Shown here: one piece after another, positions 56,462-64,000 of the stretch
Layout of the letters: each line of letters opens with the position of its first letter
How positions within the stretch are numbered: position 1 is the stretch's first letter
Source of the DNA: an uncultured Pseudomonadales bacterium
GTDB taxonomy: Bacteria; Pseudomonadota; Gammaproteobacteria; Pseudomonadales; Azotimanducaceae
Assembly: GCA_958296295.1 (NCBI GenBank)
Contig: OY282460.1
Span: 2,356,001 to 2,420,000 of the forward strand
DNA: 64,000 nucleotides
Direction: 5' to 3'
Notes under the pieces: generated by a model
Databases searched by the model: none
What the model was told of the DNA's origin: nothing
The model's input: only the letters and a program-made list of their open reading frames with translations
Made by a program: the position numbers and the translations under genes

Positions 56462-56689
56462 GAACTAGGCGAGAGACTCTTGGAGCGGTTGGCGCTGCGT
56501 GCGCACCGCTGCCTCGGCCTGCGCGATTTGTCCCGTGCGGACTTCATCGTCGGCACCGAGACGGTGGTACTGGTTGTCATCACGTTGCCCGGCATGACGC
56601 ACACGAGCCTCTACCCTGATGCATGCCGCATGTTGGGCATCGATGTCGGCGATCTAACAGAGCGCTTGGCGCAGAGTGCTTTGCAGCGT
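56462..56689 (+). pseudogene. C-terminal fragment of a D-alanine-D-alanine ligase-like gene
   Basis: The frame reads ERLALRAHRCLGLRDLSRAD, then ITLPGMTHTSLYPDACRMLG and IDVGDLTERLAQSAL. This matches the ATP-grasp C-terminus of Ddl (ALRAHRALGCRGxSRxDF, then EVNTLPGMTxxSLxPxAAxxxG). The metal-binding Glu and Asn of EVNTLPGMT are changed to Val and Ile. The N-terminal two-thirds are missing. It sits in the island behind tRNA-Ser and is almost certainly a dead remnant. Confidence 0.65.
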
Positions 56690-56843
56690 CGGCCGGATTT
56701 CGCTGATTTGGCCGGTGTATAGGACGGACCCGGACGCCCACTCAAGGACTCCCCAATACAATCGCCCTGTGATCCCCATGAAGCACAATATCTGCTCAAT
56801 ATGGACTATCGTCCTGTATGCCATAGCGGTAACTTCACTACTA

Positions 56844-58035
56844 GTGTAGTGTCGCTAACATAATATTGATTAAATAGCTGCCGCCAAGCGCGCCCGCGCG
56901 CGACCGACCTTTTCGAGGATGTCCCCGGTCGACTTCGTCCAGACCAGCGGCCGCCGATTCTCGTTGTAGGCGTCCAGGTGCCGCCGGAGGCTCTTCTCCA
57001 GATGGCACACCGAGGTGAACGCGCCGCGCCGCAGCCGCTGTTCGGTCAGCCGCGCGAAGAAGCGCTCCACGAGTTCAGCCACGACGCGTTGGTGGGCGTG
57101 AAGTGGAGATGGACGCGCTTCTTCCGCTCCACCCGCTTCGCCACCTTCTCGTGCTTGCGGGTGGCGTAGTTGTCGAGGACGATGTGGACGTCCTGCTCCG
57201 GCGGCACCGTCCTCTCCACCTCGCGCAGTAAACGCGGTACCTCCTGGTGGCGGTGGCGGCGGAAGGACCGACCACCTCCCCGGACGCCAGGTTCAGCGCC
57301 GCGAACAGCGACGTCGTGCCGTGCCTCTTGTAGTCGCGCGTCATGGTCCCGCAGCGCCCCTTCTTCATGGGCAGCCCCGGTCGCGTCCGGTCCAGCGCCT
57401 GGTTCGGGCTCTTCTCGTCGAAGCTGAACACCGCCGCGTTCTCCGGCGGGTCGAGGTGCAGGCCCACCACGTCGCGCAGCTTCTCCTCGAAGTCCGGGCG
57501 TTGCTCAGCTTGAGGTCCGCGACAGGTGCGGTTTCAGACCGTGCGCCCGCCACGTCCGGTTCACGAAGTCCCGCGACGCCCCCGTCTCCCGCGCCATCGA
57601 CCGGCACGACCACCGCGTCGCGTCCTTCGGCAGCCGCGTCGTCGTCGCCTCCACGATCCGGCTGCGCAGCGCCGCCCGCTCCGCGTCGCTCCGTCCGCCC
57701 TGGTTGCCGCCCCGCGCCCGCTCCTTCTCTATTCCCGCCAAGCCCTCGTCCGCGTACCGCCGACGCCAGCGCCCCACCTTGTTCACTTCCGCTCCCAGCT
57801 CCGCCGCGATCTCCTTGTTCGTCATCCCCTCGGACGCCGTCAGCACAATCCGCGACCGTTCCCGCAGCCGAACCGGAACGGAGCGCGACGACGACCACCG
57901 CTCCAGCTTCTCCCGATCCCCTTCCGGCACCTCTATCCTTGGCGCTGCCCGCATGCCCTCGCTCCTGAAAACCTTGCCGGCCGCATGCTGACACGACCGC
58001 CGAACATAATCAATGATTTGCTTACGACACTACAC
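56844..58035 (-). mobile_element. IS630-family element, about 1,192 bp, decayed
   Basis: Ends GTGTAGTGTCG (left) and CGACACTACAC (right) form terminal inverted repeats, each flanked by TA within an original CTAG target (56841-56844 and 58035-58038). This fits IS630/Tc1-type TA duplication. The only gene is a multiply frameshifted transposase on the minus strand. Confidence 0.88.
56870..57954 (-). pseudogene. IS630-family transposase with at least four frameshifts
   Basis: The N-terminal frame (from 57954) gives an HTH domain: ERSRIVLTASEGMTNKEIAAELGAEVNKVGRWRRRY. Later frames supply the catalytic parts: [20 protein letters not shown] (first Asp), [15 protein letters not shown] (second Asp) and VERFFARLTEQRLRRGAF (Glu region), ending VGRARARLAAAI. 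Frame changes occur near 57512, 57497, 57260 and 57085. The product cannot be made without four corrections, so the copy is dead. Confidence 0.88.
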
Positions 58036-58095
58036 TAGCCTGTAGCACGGAGGGGTTGATCGAAACGTCAATGCCACGTCCAACAGCGGCGCCAG

Positions 58096-58479
58096 TTGTT
58101 ACCCAGCTCCCAGACCCTGCCGGTATGGGCCTATACTGCCGCAACGCCCAGCGACTTTTTGTCAAAACGTATGTCAGGAACGCAACGGCTTCCCAACGGA
58201 AACACGTTGATTTGCGATGGTGTACACGGTACGTTTTTCGAGGTAACGCCGGCCGGGAGAACAGTCTGGAAATACATCAACCCCATGACCAGCAATGGCC
58301 CTTTGCGTCAAGGCGAGTCGGTGCCAAACAAACGAGATGACAATAATCGGGTGTACCGCGCTCATCGGTATGCACGGGACTACCCCGGTCTGCAAGGGTT
58401 TGATTTGATCCCGGGTGAGCCGATCGAGCTTGATTCCACCTTTAGCCCGATTCGCACCGAGGCAAATGTCAGTGAGTGA
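58096..58479 (+). pseudogene. C-terminal fragment of an arylsulfotransferase-like protein
   Basis: The open frame reads LPVWAYTAATPSDFLSKRMS, QRLPNGNTLICDGVHGTFFE, VTPAGRTVWKYINPMTS and NRVYRAHRYARDYPGLQGFD. This is the C-terminal pattern of arylsulfotransferase (ASST)-like beta-propeller proteins (PVWxYTAxxPxxFYSxxxSGAQRLPNGNTLI). The rest of the gene is absent; the IS630 end lies only 60 bases upstream, so IS insertion followed by deletion is likely. Confidence 0.65.
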
Positions 58480-59160
58480 TCACCTGGCGAGATTGGTTGG
58501 AGACCGAGCGCCTGCATCGAAACAATCACCGTAGAACTCGGGGACGCGCGCCCACAAGACTGTCCACCGAGTCGATAGCGAAGGCGAGGGCTGCACAAGC
58601 CCAACACCAACGCACACCTGCCCCAGTGGTTGTGGCAGCCGGGAGAGACCGGCGGCGAGCAGCTCGACGGAGCACTCAGAGACGCGAACGCCGACTGTCG
58701 GCTTCCAAGTCGGACTGGCCGTTTGTCGCGTCGTGCGCATGGCGCAGATGGGCCACCGCGGATGTTCTTCGCCGACGATGGCATCGTCTATTCGCGCAAG
58801 ACAGAAGCCGTCTGGGAATGCTTGACGGCCACGGATGGCGTGCTTGATGGCGACCTTGATTCTGAAACGGAGCGTGTTGCCGGCCGCCGCCGCGAAGTCC
58901 GGGATGTCGCGCCGTGCGCGTAGCGCCAGCGGATCGCCGCCCTGTCTGGCTAGCGCTCGATTCTCAAACGCGACCCGCCGCGCTTCCTTGAGCGACGTTG
59001 CCGGGTAGCCACCCAAGCCGAAGATGCACCGCCGCCCCTGGATCACGATGCGCTGTGCCCACGACTTTGAGCCGCTCGGCTGGATGCACAGCATCAGGCC
59101 GTTTCCGTCCGAATGGCGCTCGCCTGGAGCGGGTTCTTCCGGTGTGTTCGGCCGAACTGC
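58480..59160 (-). pseudogene. N-terminal fragment of a P4-type tyrosine integrase
   Basis: Reading leftward from about 59160, the sequence gives GERHSDGNGLMLCIQPSGSK, then SWAQRIVIQGRRCIFGLGGY, PATSLKEARRVAFENRALAR, QGGDPLA. This is the DUF4102/Arm-DNA-binding domain of island integrases. Past about 58860 the open frame no longer resembles an integrase and the tyrosine-recombinase catalytic domain is missing, so only the DNA-binding domain survives. P4-type integrases insert into tRNA 3' ends, and tRNA-Ser lies 2.5 kb upstream. Confidence 0.75.
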
Positions 59161-59210
59161 TCGCCTAGCCTAGTGGCAGCACCGGGTTGAGCGGTGCATA
59201 CTCTCTGCGC

Positions 59211-59435
59211 ATGGATTTAGCAAGAATCACATCTCGCGGCCAGACGACGATACCCAAGCGCGTCCGCGAGGCGGCCAACCTCAAGGCTGGCGATACGCTC
59301 TTTTTCGAAGTACGCCCCAACTGTCTCGTCGTCCGCAAGATGTCGCCAGTCGCCGATGCCTACCTTGATGGCTTGTCGCAGACGCTCGACGAGTGGAACT
59401 CGCCAGAGGACGAAGAGGCCTGGCGCGACCTCTAG
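59211..59435 (+). CDS. AbrB/MazE-type antitoxin
   Basis: A 74-residue swapped-hairpin DNA-binding protein: MDLARITSRGQTTIPKRVRE, then AGDTLFFEVRPNCLVVRKM, with a C-terminal acidic tail (EWNSPEDEEAWRDL) typical of antitoxins that bind their toxin. The ATG at 59211 has little leader; a -10-like CATACT precedes it. It should repress its own promoter. The adjacent PemK/MazF-like gene, 113 bases downstream, is the likely former toxin partner. Confidence 0.85.
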   Translation: MDLARITSRGQTTIPKRVREAANLKAGDTLFFEVRPNCLVVRKMSPVADAYLDGLSQTLDEWNSPEDEEAWRDL

Positions 59436-59548
59436 GCAGTTTGAGCCGGAGAGGCCGCTTCACACGGCTTCATACGACGCGCCTTGTTCGGGTCGCACTG
59501 AACGAATAGAGCGACCATAGTGGTGCCATCTAGAACAGAGACACCACA

Positions 59549-59888
59549 ATGGATCGTCTGTCCAGCTTTGATGTAGTTGTCGTACCATTTCCGTTCACCG
59601 ACCGGGCAGCAGTGAAACGCCGCCCAGCGGTGGTCGTATCCACTCCCGAGTTCAACGAGATCCACGAATGCAGGATCTTGGCGATGGTCACCTCCGCCAA
59701 GGCGCGGTGGCGGAGCGATCTGGCGCTTAAAGACTGGCGGCAGGCCGGCTTGGATGTGCCTTGTTGGGGTCCGCCCTAAGTTGTTCACCTTGGATGAGAC
59801 CTTGATCCTCCGCAGCGTTGGCATGTTGTCCAAGCGCGATCGCGAGGCCGTCAAGGATGCACTAAGCCGATACTTGGACGTTCGATGA
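59549..59888 (+). pseudogene. PemK/MazF-family toxin, frameshifted
   Basis: The first frame gives SSFDVVVVPFPFTDRAAVKR, RPAVVVSTPEFNE and LALKDWRQAGLDVPC, matching the PemK/MazF endoribonuclease fold. It ends prematurely at 59779. The family C-terminus (RPKLFTLDETLILRSVGMLS, then KRDREAVKDAL) follows in the next frame to a TGA at 59886-59888. One extra base near 59760-59772 explains this. A corrected product would have about 112 residues. The stop overlaps the next ORF as ATGA. Confidence 0.8.
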
Positions 59889-60003
59889 GCAGCAAGGCAA
59901 CCGCCGCTGCGCTGGGCAAAGAGATAGGGCCAGCGGAAATCCGCGCCATCCGAGAGCGCCTAGGCCTATCCCAAGCAGAGGCCGGTGAGTTGTTGGGCGG
60001 TGG
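59885..60003 (+). pseudogene. N-terminal fragment of an MqsA/HTH-type antitoxin
   Basis: It starts by ATGA overlap with the broken toxin: MSSKATAAALGKEIGPAEIR, then AIRERLGLSQAEAGELLGGG. This is the HTH of MqsA-type antitoxins (EIRAxRxxLGLSQxEAxELxGGG). After GGGP the resemblance stops and the sequence merges into an unrelated frame, so the C-terminal part has been deleted. Confidence 0.65.
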
Positions 60004-60567
60004 GCCACAGCGAATTCGTGCGAAATTGGATCAGAGTTTCCTAGTTCCCTCACGCGGCAGCTATTGTCCGAGTTCCCCGAAGTCGTATGGCCTTTGGTCG
60101 GTGCAGCGATCGTCTCCGATCGTGACCAAGCGATTCTCTGGACTGGGGTGTTAGGGGCGAAAGGCTTTGCGCAACCGCCGATACTCGGTCTACCGGAGGC
60201 GACGTTGTTTTCGTGGTGTCATGCCAATCCCGAAGAAGCGCCAGCGTTCGCGGCAAGAGTCCTTCCTGTTCTGATCGCGGGGCAGGACTCCAGCATGACC
60301 ATGCATCCTATCCTGCGTCGTCTAATTTACGAGTTCGGCGAGCGTGCGAGCGTACTGGATGGGATTGAGAGCAACATCTACACCTATAGCTGGGCCGGAT
60401 CGAGGACGAAATACTATGGCCAGTACATCGACCCTATTGGCGTATTGACGGAGCACCGGATTCCGTCCGTGCAGCGCTGGGCGAAGCGTATGATTCGTCA
60501 ACTTCGATCAGAGATCGAGCGAGCACGCGACCATGACGCGGAACTAGATGTCGAGATGGAGATTTGA
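60004..60567 (+). pseudogene. C-terminal fragment of an unrecognised larger protein
   Basis: After the HTH fragment another frame is continuously open: LTRQLLSEFPEVVWPLVGAA, LGLPEATLFSWCHANPEEAP, MTMHPILRRLIYEFGERASV, YTYSWAGSRTKYYGQYIDPI and WAKRMIRQLRSEIERARDHD. It ends in an acidic tail and looks like the C-terminal end of a much longer protein. There is no suitable start codon at the fusion point. I cannot name the family. The left boundary is approximate. Confidence 0.5.
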
Positions 60568-60911
60568 GCTAGGCCGATAGTCTGCCCAAGGCGCACTACC
60601 CAGCCTAGAAGCGGCGACATTCGGCACGAGCGTCAAGACCCGTTCGGTCGCGCTTCCATGCTCTTCTATCGCTGCTGCCCAACCGTGCGCATGTTCTCCG
60701 GTTGCTCATGGGCATAGTCAGGTGGTGTGGCGCGGGTTGGTACTTCGCTGTCCGCGATGCGGGCCGCGACCATATTGAGACGCCGCGTTACGGGTGTATT
60801 GGCACCCCGCCCTCTCAATGGCGTATGTTGTAGCCCTAGTGATTCTGACGAAGCGGTACGGTGGCCCACCAGAAGCATACCAACCACAGCCAGCGCACGA
60901 AGCCCCGTGGC
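60568..60911. other. 344-bp gap with no supported gene
   Basis: Between the protein fragment and the Fic gene. Short ORFs exist on both strands but none resembles a protein family. It carries whatever promoter drives the Fic gene; none is obvious. Confidence 0.5.
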
Positions 60912-61652
60912 ATGCGCCAGGCCGGCCATTCCCTAGGGTTCACACCCCCACGTTGCGGCTTCGCCACCCAAGCAACGCCCGACATGCGGCGGGCGCTGTT
61001 TCGTGCGAACAAGGTGCTCGCCGGCATTGTCCACGACACAGTGGCGCTGGAGGGCAATCCCTTCACCTTCCCGGAGGTCAAGACACTCCTCGAGGGTGTG
61101 ACCGTAGGCGGCCACAAGGTGGAGGACGCGGACCAGGTCGTCAACCAAGCCGCGAGTTGGCGACTGTTGTTCGATCTGGTGAGAAACGGCCGGTTCGGAC
61201 TCGACCGGGCGACGGCCGAAGCCTTGAACGCGCTGGTGGCCAAAGGCGAGGCCATCGAAAGCGGGGTCTTCAGAGACGGCCAAGTGGCGATAGGCGGCAC
61301 CGAACACGCACCGCCACCGAGCGACGAACTTCCCGACCTGTTCCAAGCGGGCGTCGCCGAACTCGAGAGCTGCGAGAACGTCCACGAAAAGGCGATCTGC
61401 GCCTATCTGTTCATGGCGTTGCACCAGTTCCACTGGGACGGCAACAAACGCACCGGTCGGCTTCTAATGAACGGCGTGCTGCTTTCGAGCGGCCACGATC
61501 CGATTCTCGTGCCCGTGTCGAAACGCTTGGAGTTCAACAAGCGGATGATCGAGTTCTACGACAGCAAGGAATCGGACGGCATGGCCGCGTTCCTCGTGGG
61601 CTGCTCGCTCGAAAAGACGCTGACGACGGTGCCAACCGGCGAAGGCAGCTGA
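60912..61652 (+). CDS. Fic-domain protein with an atypical active-site motif
   Basis: Fic proteins transfer AMP or other phosphate-linked groups to target proteins. This 246-residue protein carries an N-terminal inhibitory-helix motif TVALEGN (43-49; consensus S/T-x-x-x-E-G/N) and the Fic core ICAYLFMALHQFHWDGNKRTGRLLMNGVLL. In the consensus HPFxDGNGR the catalytic His would fall on Gln172 here, with His at 171 and 174. DGNKRTGR replaces DGNGRxGR. The start is uncertain: ATG 60912 was chosen, while ATG 60984 begins at the first conserved region. It lies at the far edge of the tRNA-Ser island. Confidence 0.8.
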   Translation: MRQAGHSLGFTPPRCGFATQATPDMRRALFRANKVLAGIVHDTVALEGNPFTFPEVKTLLEGVTVGGHKVEDADQVVNQAASWRLLFDLVRNGRFGLDRATAEALNALVAKGEAIESGVFRDGQVAIGGTEHAPPPSDELPDLFQAGVAELESCENVHEKAICAYLFMALHQFHWDGNKRTGRLLMNGVLLSSGHDPILVPVSKRLEFNKRMIEFYDSKESDGMAAFLVGCSLEKTLTTVPTGEGS

Positions 61653-61790
61653 CCGCTCAAGCCAAGACAATCGACCGCGACCACACGGGCACCCACCCCG
61701 GTTAGCAGAACCAACGCTCTGCTAACCTAACATCCTTTCCGTGTTCCACGAGCGCGGGCCGCTGGCAGGCGTGAAGGCGGGGAGGATGCT

Positions 61791-63020
61791 ATGTCGCAAA
61801 CCACCGATGAATCGAAGAGCCCCAAAGCAGCTACCCGCGTTTCGTTGGCCACCATCGCGGTGCTAACGATAGGGGGCGCGATCTTCGTCCTAGACTTGGC
61901 ACCGCCCGGTTCGGATCAAGACGGAACATGTCCAGTGTGCGGGTCTCCAACAGGTCGAGAGACCTCAGGAGAGAGCCCGGTCGATGCCGGCGAGGGCGTT
62001 GCTGAAGACGCCGCTAACGAAACCACGCAGGCGCTTCGCACCAAGGCTGCCGCAGGAGACGCGAATGCGCAGTTTCGCCTGGGGCTAATTTATTCCCGCG
62101 GCATACGTGTTGCCGAGGACCACGGCGAAGCGGCGCTGTGGTTCCGCAAGGCGGCCGAGCAGGGAGACGCGAGGGCGCAATTCGAGCTGGCAGTCATGTA
62201 CGACAACGGCGAGGGCGTCGCGGAGGACGACCGCGAGGCCGCGCTGTGGTACCGCAAGGCGGCCGACCAGGGAGACGCGATGGCGCAGCTCACCTTGGGT
62301 GCCATGTACGATAACGGCGAGGGCGTTGCGCAGGACCACCGCGAAGCGTTGCGGTGGTACCGCAGGGCGGCTGAGGAAGGATTCGCGGAAGCCCAATTCA
62401 AGCTGGGCTTCATGTACGCCAACGGCGATGGCGTTGTGGAGGACGACCGCGAGGCGGTGCTGTGGTTCCGCATGGCGGCCGAGCAGGGAGACGCGATGGC
62501 GCAGTTCAACTTGGCGGTCATGTACGACAACGGCGAGGGCGTTGCCGAGGACGACGGCGAAGCGATGCGTTGGTACCGCGAGGCAGCCGACCAGGGGGAC
62601 GCGATGGCGCAGTTCAACCTGGCGGCTATGTACGACAACGGCGAAGGCGTTGCGGAGGACGACCGCGAAGCGTTTCGGTGGTACCGCGAGGCAGCCGAGC
62701 GGGGATTCGCGATGGCGCAGTTCAACCTGGCGCTCATGTACGACAACGGCGAAGGCGTTGCGGAAGACGACGGCGAAGCGTTGCGGTGGTACCGCGAGGC
62801 GGCCCGGCAAGGTTTTCCGATGGCGCAGTACAACCTGGGGGCCATATACGCGCTCGGCAGAGGCGTTCCCCAAGACGATGTTCAAGCCTATGCGTGGGCG
62901 AGTCTCGCGGTCGCGCAGGGGTATGAATCGGCGAGAGAACTCCGCGCAGGCTTGTCGGAAAGGATGACCCCGGCGCAGATTGCCGAGGCTCAGAAACTCA
63001 GCCGCGAACTTGCCGATTGA
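61791..63020 (+). CDS. Sel1-like repeat protein, membrane-anchored
   Basis: A 409-residue protein with one N-terminal membrane helix (VSLATIAVLTIGGAIFVLDL), a CPVCGSP motif in the linker, and about eight Sel1-like repeats of 36 residues from about residue 80 to 370. The repeat core is GDAMAQFNLAVMYDNGEGVA. The repeats are nearly identical to each other, as expected for recent expansion. Sel1 arrays form alpha/alpha solenoids that scaffold protein interactions in the periplasm or envelope. ATG 61791 follows GGGGAGG. The partner is unknown. Confidence 0.92.
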   Translation: MSQTTDESKSPKAATRVSLATIAVLTIGGAIFVLDLAPPGSDQDGTCPVCGSPTGRETSGESPVDAGEGVAEDAANETTQALRTKAAAGDANAQFRLGLIYSRGIRVAEDHGEAALWFRKAAEQGDARAQFELAVMYDNGEGVAEDDREAALWYRKAADQGDAMAQLTLGAMYDNGEGVAQDHREALRWYRRAAEEGFAEAQFKLGFMYANGDGVVEDDREAVLWFRMAAEQGDAMAQFNLAVMYDNGEGVAEDDGEAMRWYREAADQGDAMAQFNLAAMYDNGEGVAEDDREAFRWYREAAERGFAMAQFNLALMYDNGEGVAEDDGEALRWYREAARQGFPMAQYNLGAIYALGRGVPQDDVQAYAWASLAVAQGYESARELRAGLSERMTPAQIAEAQKLSRELAD

Positions 63021-63093
63021 CGCCGGGGCCGCCGCGATGCTGGCTGCCGCGTGGCGGTCTGCGCGGGCACCACGGTGTCAAAGCAAAGGCAAA

Positions 63094-63116
63094 CGGCAAG
63101 GGAGAATCCCTTGCCG
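63094..63116 (-). terminator. rho-independent terminator of csrA
   Basis: On the minus strand CGGCAAGGGA and TCCCTTGCCG form a perfect 10-bp stem with a 3-base loop. A T-rich tail (GTTTGCCTTTGCTTTG) follows, 13 bases after the csrA stop. Confidence 0.88.
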
Positions 63117-63129
63117 GGCGACCAGTCGG

Positions 63130-63336
63130 CTAGCCGGCCATCTTGGGTAGCGGGCGGCGTTCGGGGGCGGAATCCTCCTCGCGAATCCGTTCGTAGATCT
63201 CTTCGCGATGGACGATCACATCCCGCGGCGCGTTCACGCCCACGCGCACCTGCCCGCCCTTGACGCCAAGCACGGTGACGGATATGTCGTCGCCGATCAT
63301 CAGGGCCTCGCCAACGCGCCTAGTGAGAATCAACAT
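63130..63336 (-). CDS. csrA: carbon storage regulator CsrA/RsmA
   Basis: A 68-residue post-transcriptional regulator that binds GGA motifs in mRNA leaders. The sequence [20 protein letters not shown], then [20 protein letters not shown] and [11 protein letters not shown], matches the family throughout, including the RNA-contacting Leu4 and Arg44-type residues. ATG 63336 follows AAGGAG. It lies downstream of lysC on the same strand, as in Pseudomonas and relatives, and has its own terminator. The C-terminal tail ([13 protein letters not shown]) is slightly longer than in E. coli. Confidence 0.96.
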   Translation of the reverse strand: MLILTRRVGEALMIGDDISVTVLGVKGGQVRVGVNAPRDVIVHREEIYERIREEDSAPERRPLPKMAG

Positions 63337-63583
63337 AACCACATCTCCTTGCTGTTCGTACTCGCTTGTCCGTACTTGCCAACTTCGCACCTACACCGTG
63401 CGCGGCAATGGCCTCGTCATCCGGCGGCAGCGTTAGCGAGACGTCCTCCCAAAGCGACTGCCATCCGTGGCGGCGCGAACTCGCGCCCGTCTTGCGGCCT
63501 ATTGTGCCGCAGATCGCCCCTCAAAGCCACCCCATTCGTGGCGGCCCGGCGCGCGGGCTGCGCTCGCCCGGGGCAGCCCACGA

Positions 63584-64000
63584 TCAGGTCTCCTCCCTCG
63601 GCGCCTCGCTCAGCCCGAAGGCCTGGTGAATGGCCCGCATGGCCAGCTCCAAATAGCGCTCCGCAACGACTACCGAGATCTTGATTTCCGATGTGGAGAT
63701 CATCTGGATGTTGATGTTCTCGGCTGCGAGCGCGTCGAACATCCGGGTTGCGACACCGGCGTGCGAACGCATGCCCACGCCCACTGCCGACACCTTGACG
63801 ATGGTTTCGTCGCCGGCGATGCCGCCGGCACCGAGTTCCTGTGCCGCGTGCGCCAGCAATTTGTGGGCGTCCTTGTAGTCCTCGCGGCGCACCGTGAAGG
63901 TCAAGTCCGCATGGCCGTCCGCGGCGATGTTCTGGACGATCATGTCCACTTCAATAGCGGCCTGCGCGATGGGGCCGAGGATGCGCGAGGCGACGCCGGG
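63584..64000 (-). CDS. lysC: aspartate kinase, C-terminal part (runs off the window)
   Basis: Catalyses the first step of the lysine/threonine/methionine pathway. Only the regulatory C-terminus is inside the window: the ACT domains with ASRILGPIAQAAIEVDMIVQ and FTVRREDYKDAHKLLAHAAQ. VSAVGVGMRSHAGVATRMFDALAAENINIQMISTSEIKISVVV follows, the lysine/threonine-binding signature. The frame is open to the edge, so the 5' end is missing. It is followed 247 bases later by csrA. Confidence 0.95.
   Translation of the reverse strand, partial: PGVASRILGPIAQAAIEVDMIVQNIAADGHADLTFTVRREDYKDAHKLLAHAAQELGAGGIAGDETIVKVSAVGVGMRSHAGVATRMFDALAAENINIQMISTSEIKISVVVAERYLELAMRAIHQAFGLSEAPREET

Noticed and set aside
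61791..63020. Regular 108-bp periodicity considered as a DNA satellite or CRISPR-like array
   Set aside because: The period is exactly 36 codons of a continuous Sel1-repeat protein.

Overview
The window is a GC-rich (roughly two-thirds G+C by eye) chromosomal segment, most likely from a heterotrophic gammaproteobacterium. The evidence is the lysC-csrA pair, tRNA genes with encoded CCA ends, a type II secretion operon in the order E-F-G-H-I-J-K-L-M, a TonB receptor/halogenase cluster of the Xanthomonas/Caulobacter/Alteromonas kind, and an ETF/ETF-ubiquinone oxidoreductase set. GTG and TTG starts and the TTG leucine codon are common. Three insertion sequences and several genes broken by single-base indels suggest ongoing gene decay, although assembly error cannot be excluded for the latter.

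Layout. 0-9 kb: an acyl-CoA dehydrogenase, an HTH regulator, an IS1202/ISNCY-like element with a 15-bp target duplication, and a 1,363-residue exported membrane protein of unknown function. 9-23 kb: a carbohydrate-uptake locus. A LacI-type repressor, a GH3 glucosidase, a second glycosidase and an MFS sugar transporter form one overlapping minus-strand operon. Divergent from it run a TonB receptor, a flavin-dependent halogenase, a SapC-family protein, a cupin-8/JmjC protein and a second halogenase. The simplest model is that the repressor senses the sugar, the receptor imports it, and the glycosidases and MFS permease process it. The role of the halogenase/SapC/cupin group is unknown. 23-27 kb: a second TonB receptor destroyed by an IS4-type insertion plus a frameshift.

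27-30 kb: a tandem duplication of an uncharacterised membrane-anchored protein. 30-38 kb: gspE to gspM, without gspC, gspD or gspN in the window. 38-44 kb: pyrB, etfBA, a broken unknown gene and ETF-QO. 44-51 kb: a moaA-like radical SAM gene with DUF1285, a substrate-binding protein without signal peptide, a PhyH dioxygenase, and an exported TldD/TldE-like pair. 51-56 kb: tRNA-Pro, a DUF5916 outer-membrane protein, isocitrate lyase, tRNA-Arg and tRNA-Ser.

56-61 kb, directly downstream of tRNA-Ser, is an eroded genomic island: a D-Ala-D-Ala ligase fragment, a multiply frameshifted IS630 element, an arylsulfotransferase fragment, an integrase N-terminal fragment, toxin-antitoxin remnants and a Fic protein. 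61.8-64 kb returns to ordinary chromosome: a Sel1-repeat protein, csrA with a clear terminator, and the 3' part of lysC running off the window.
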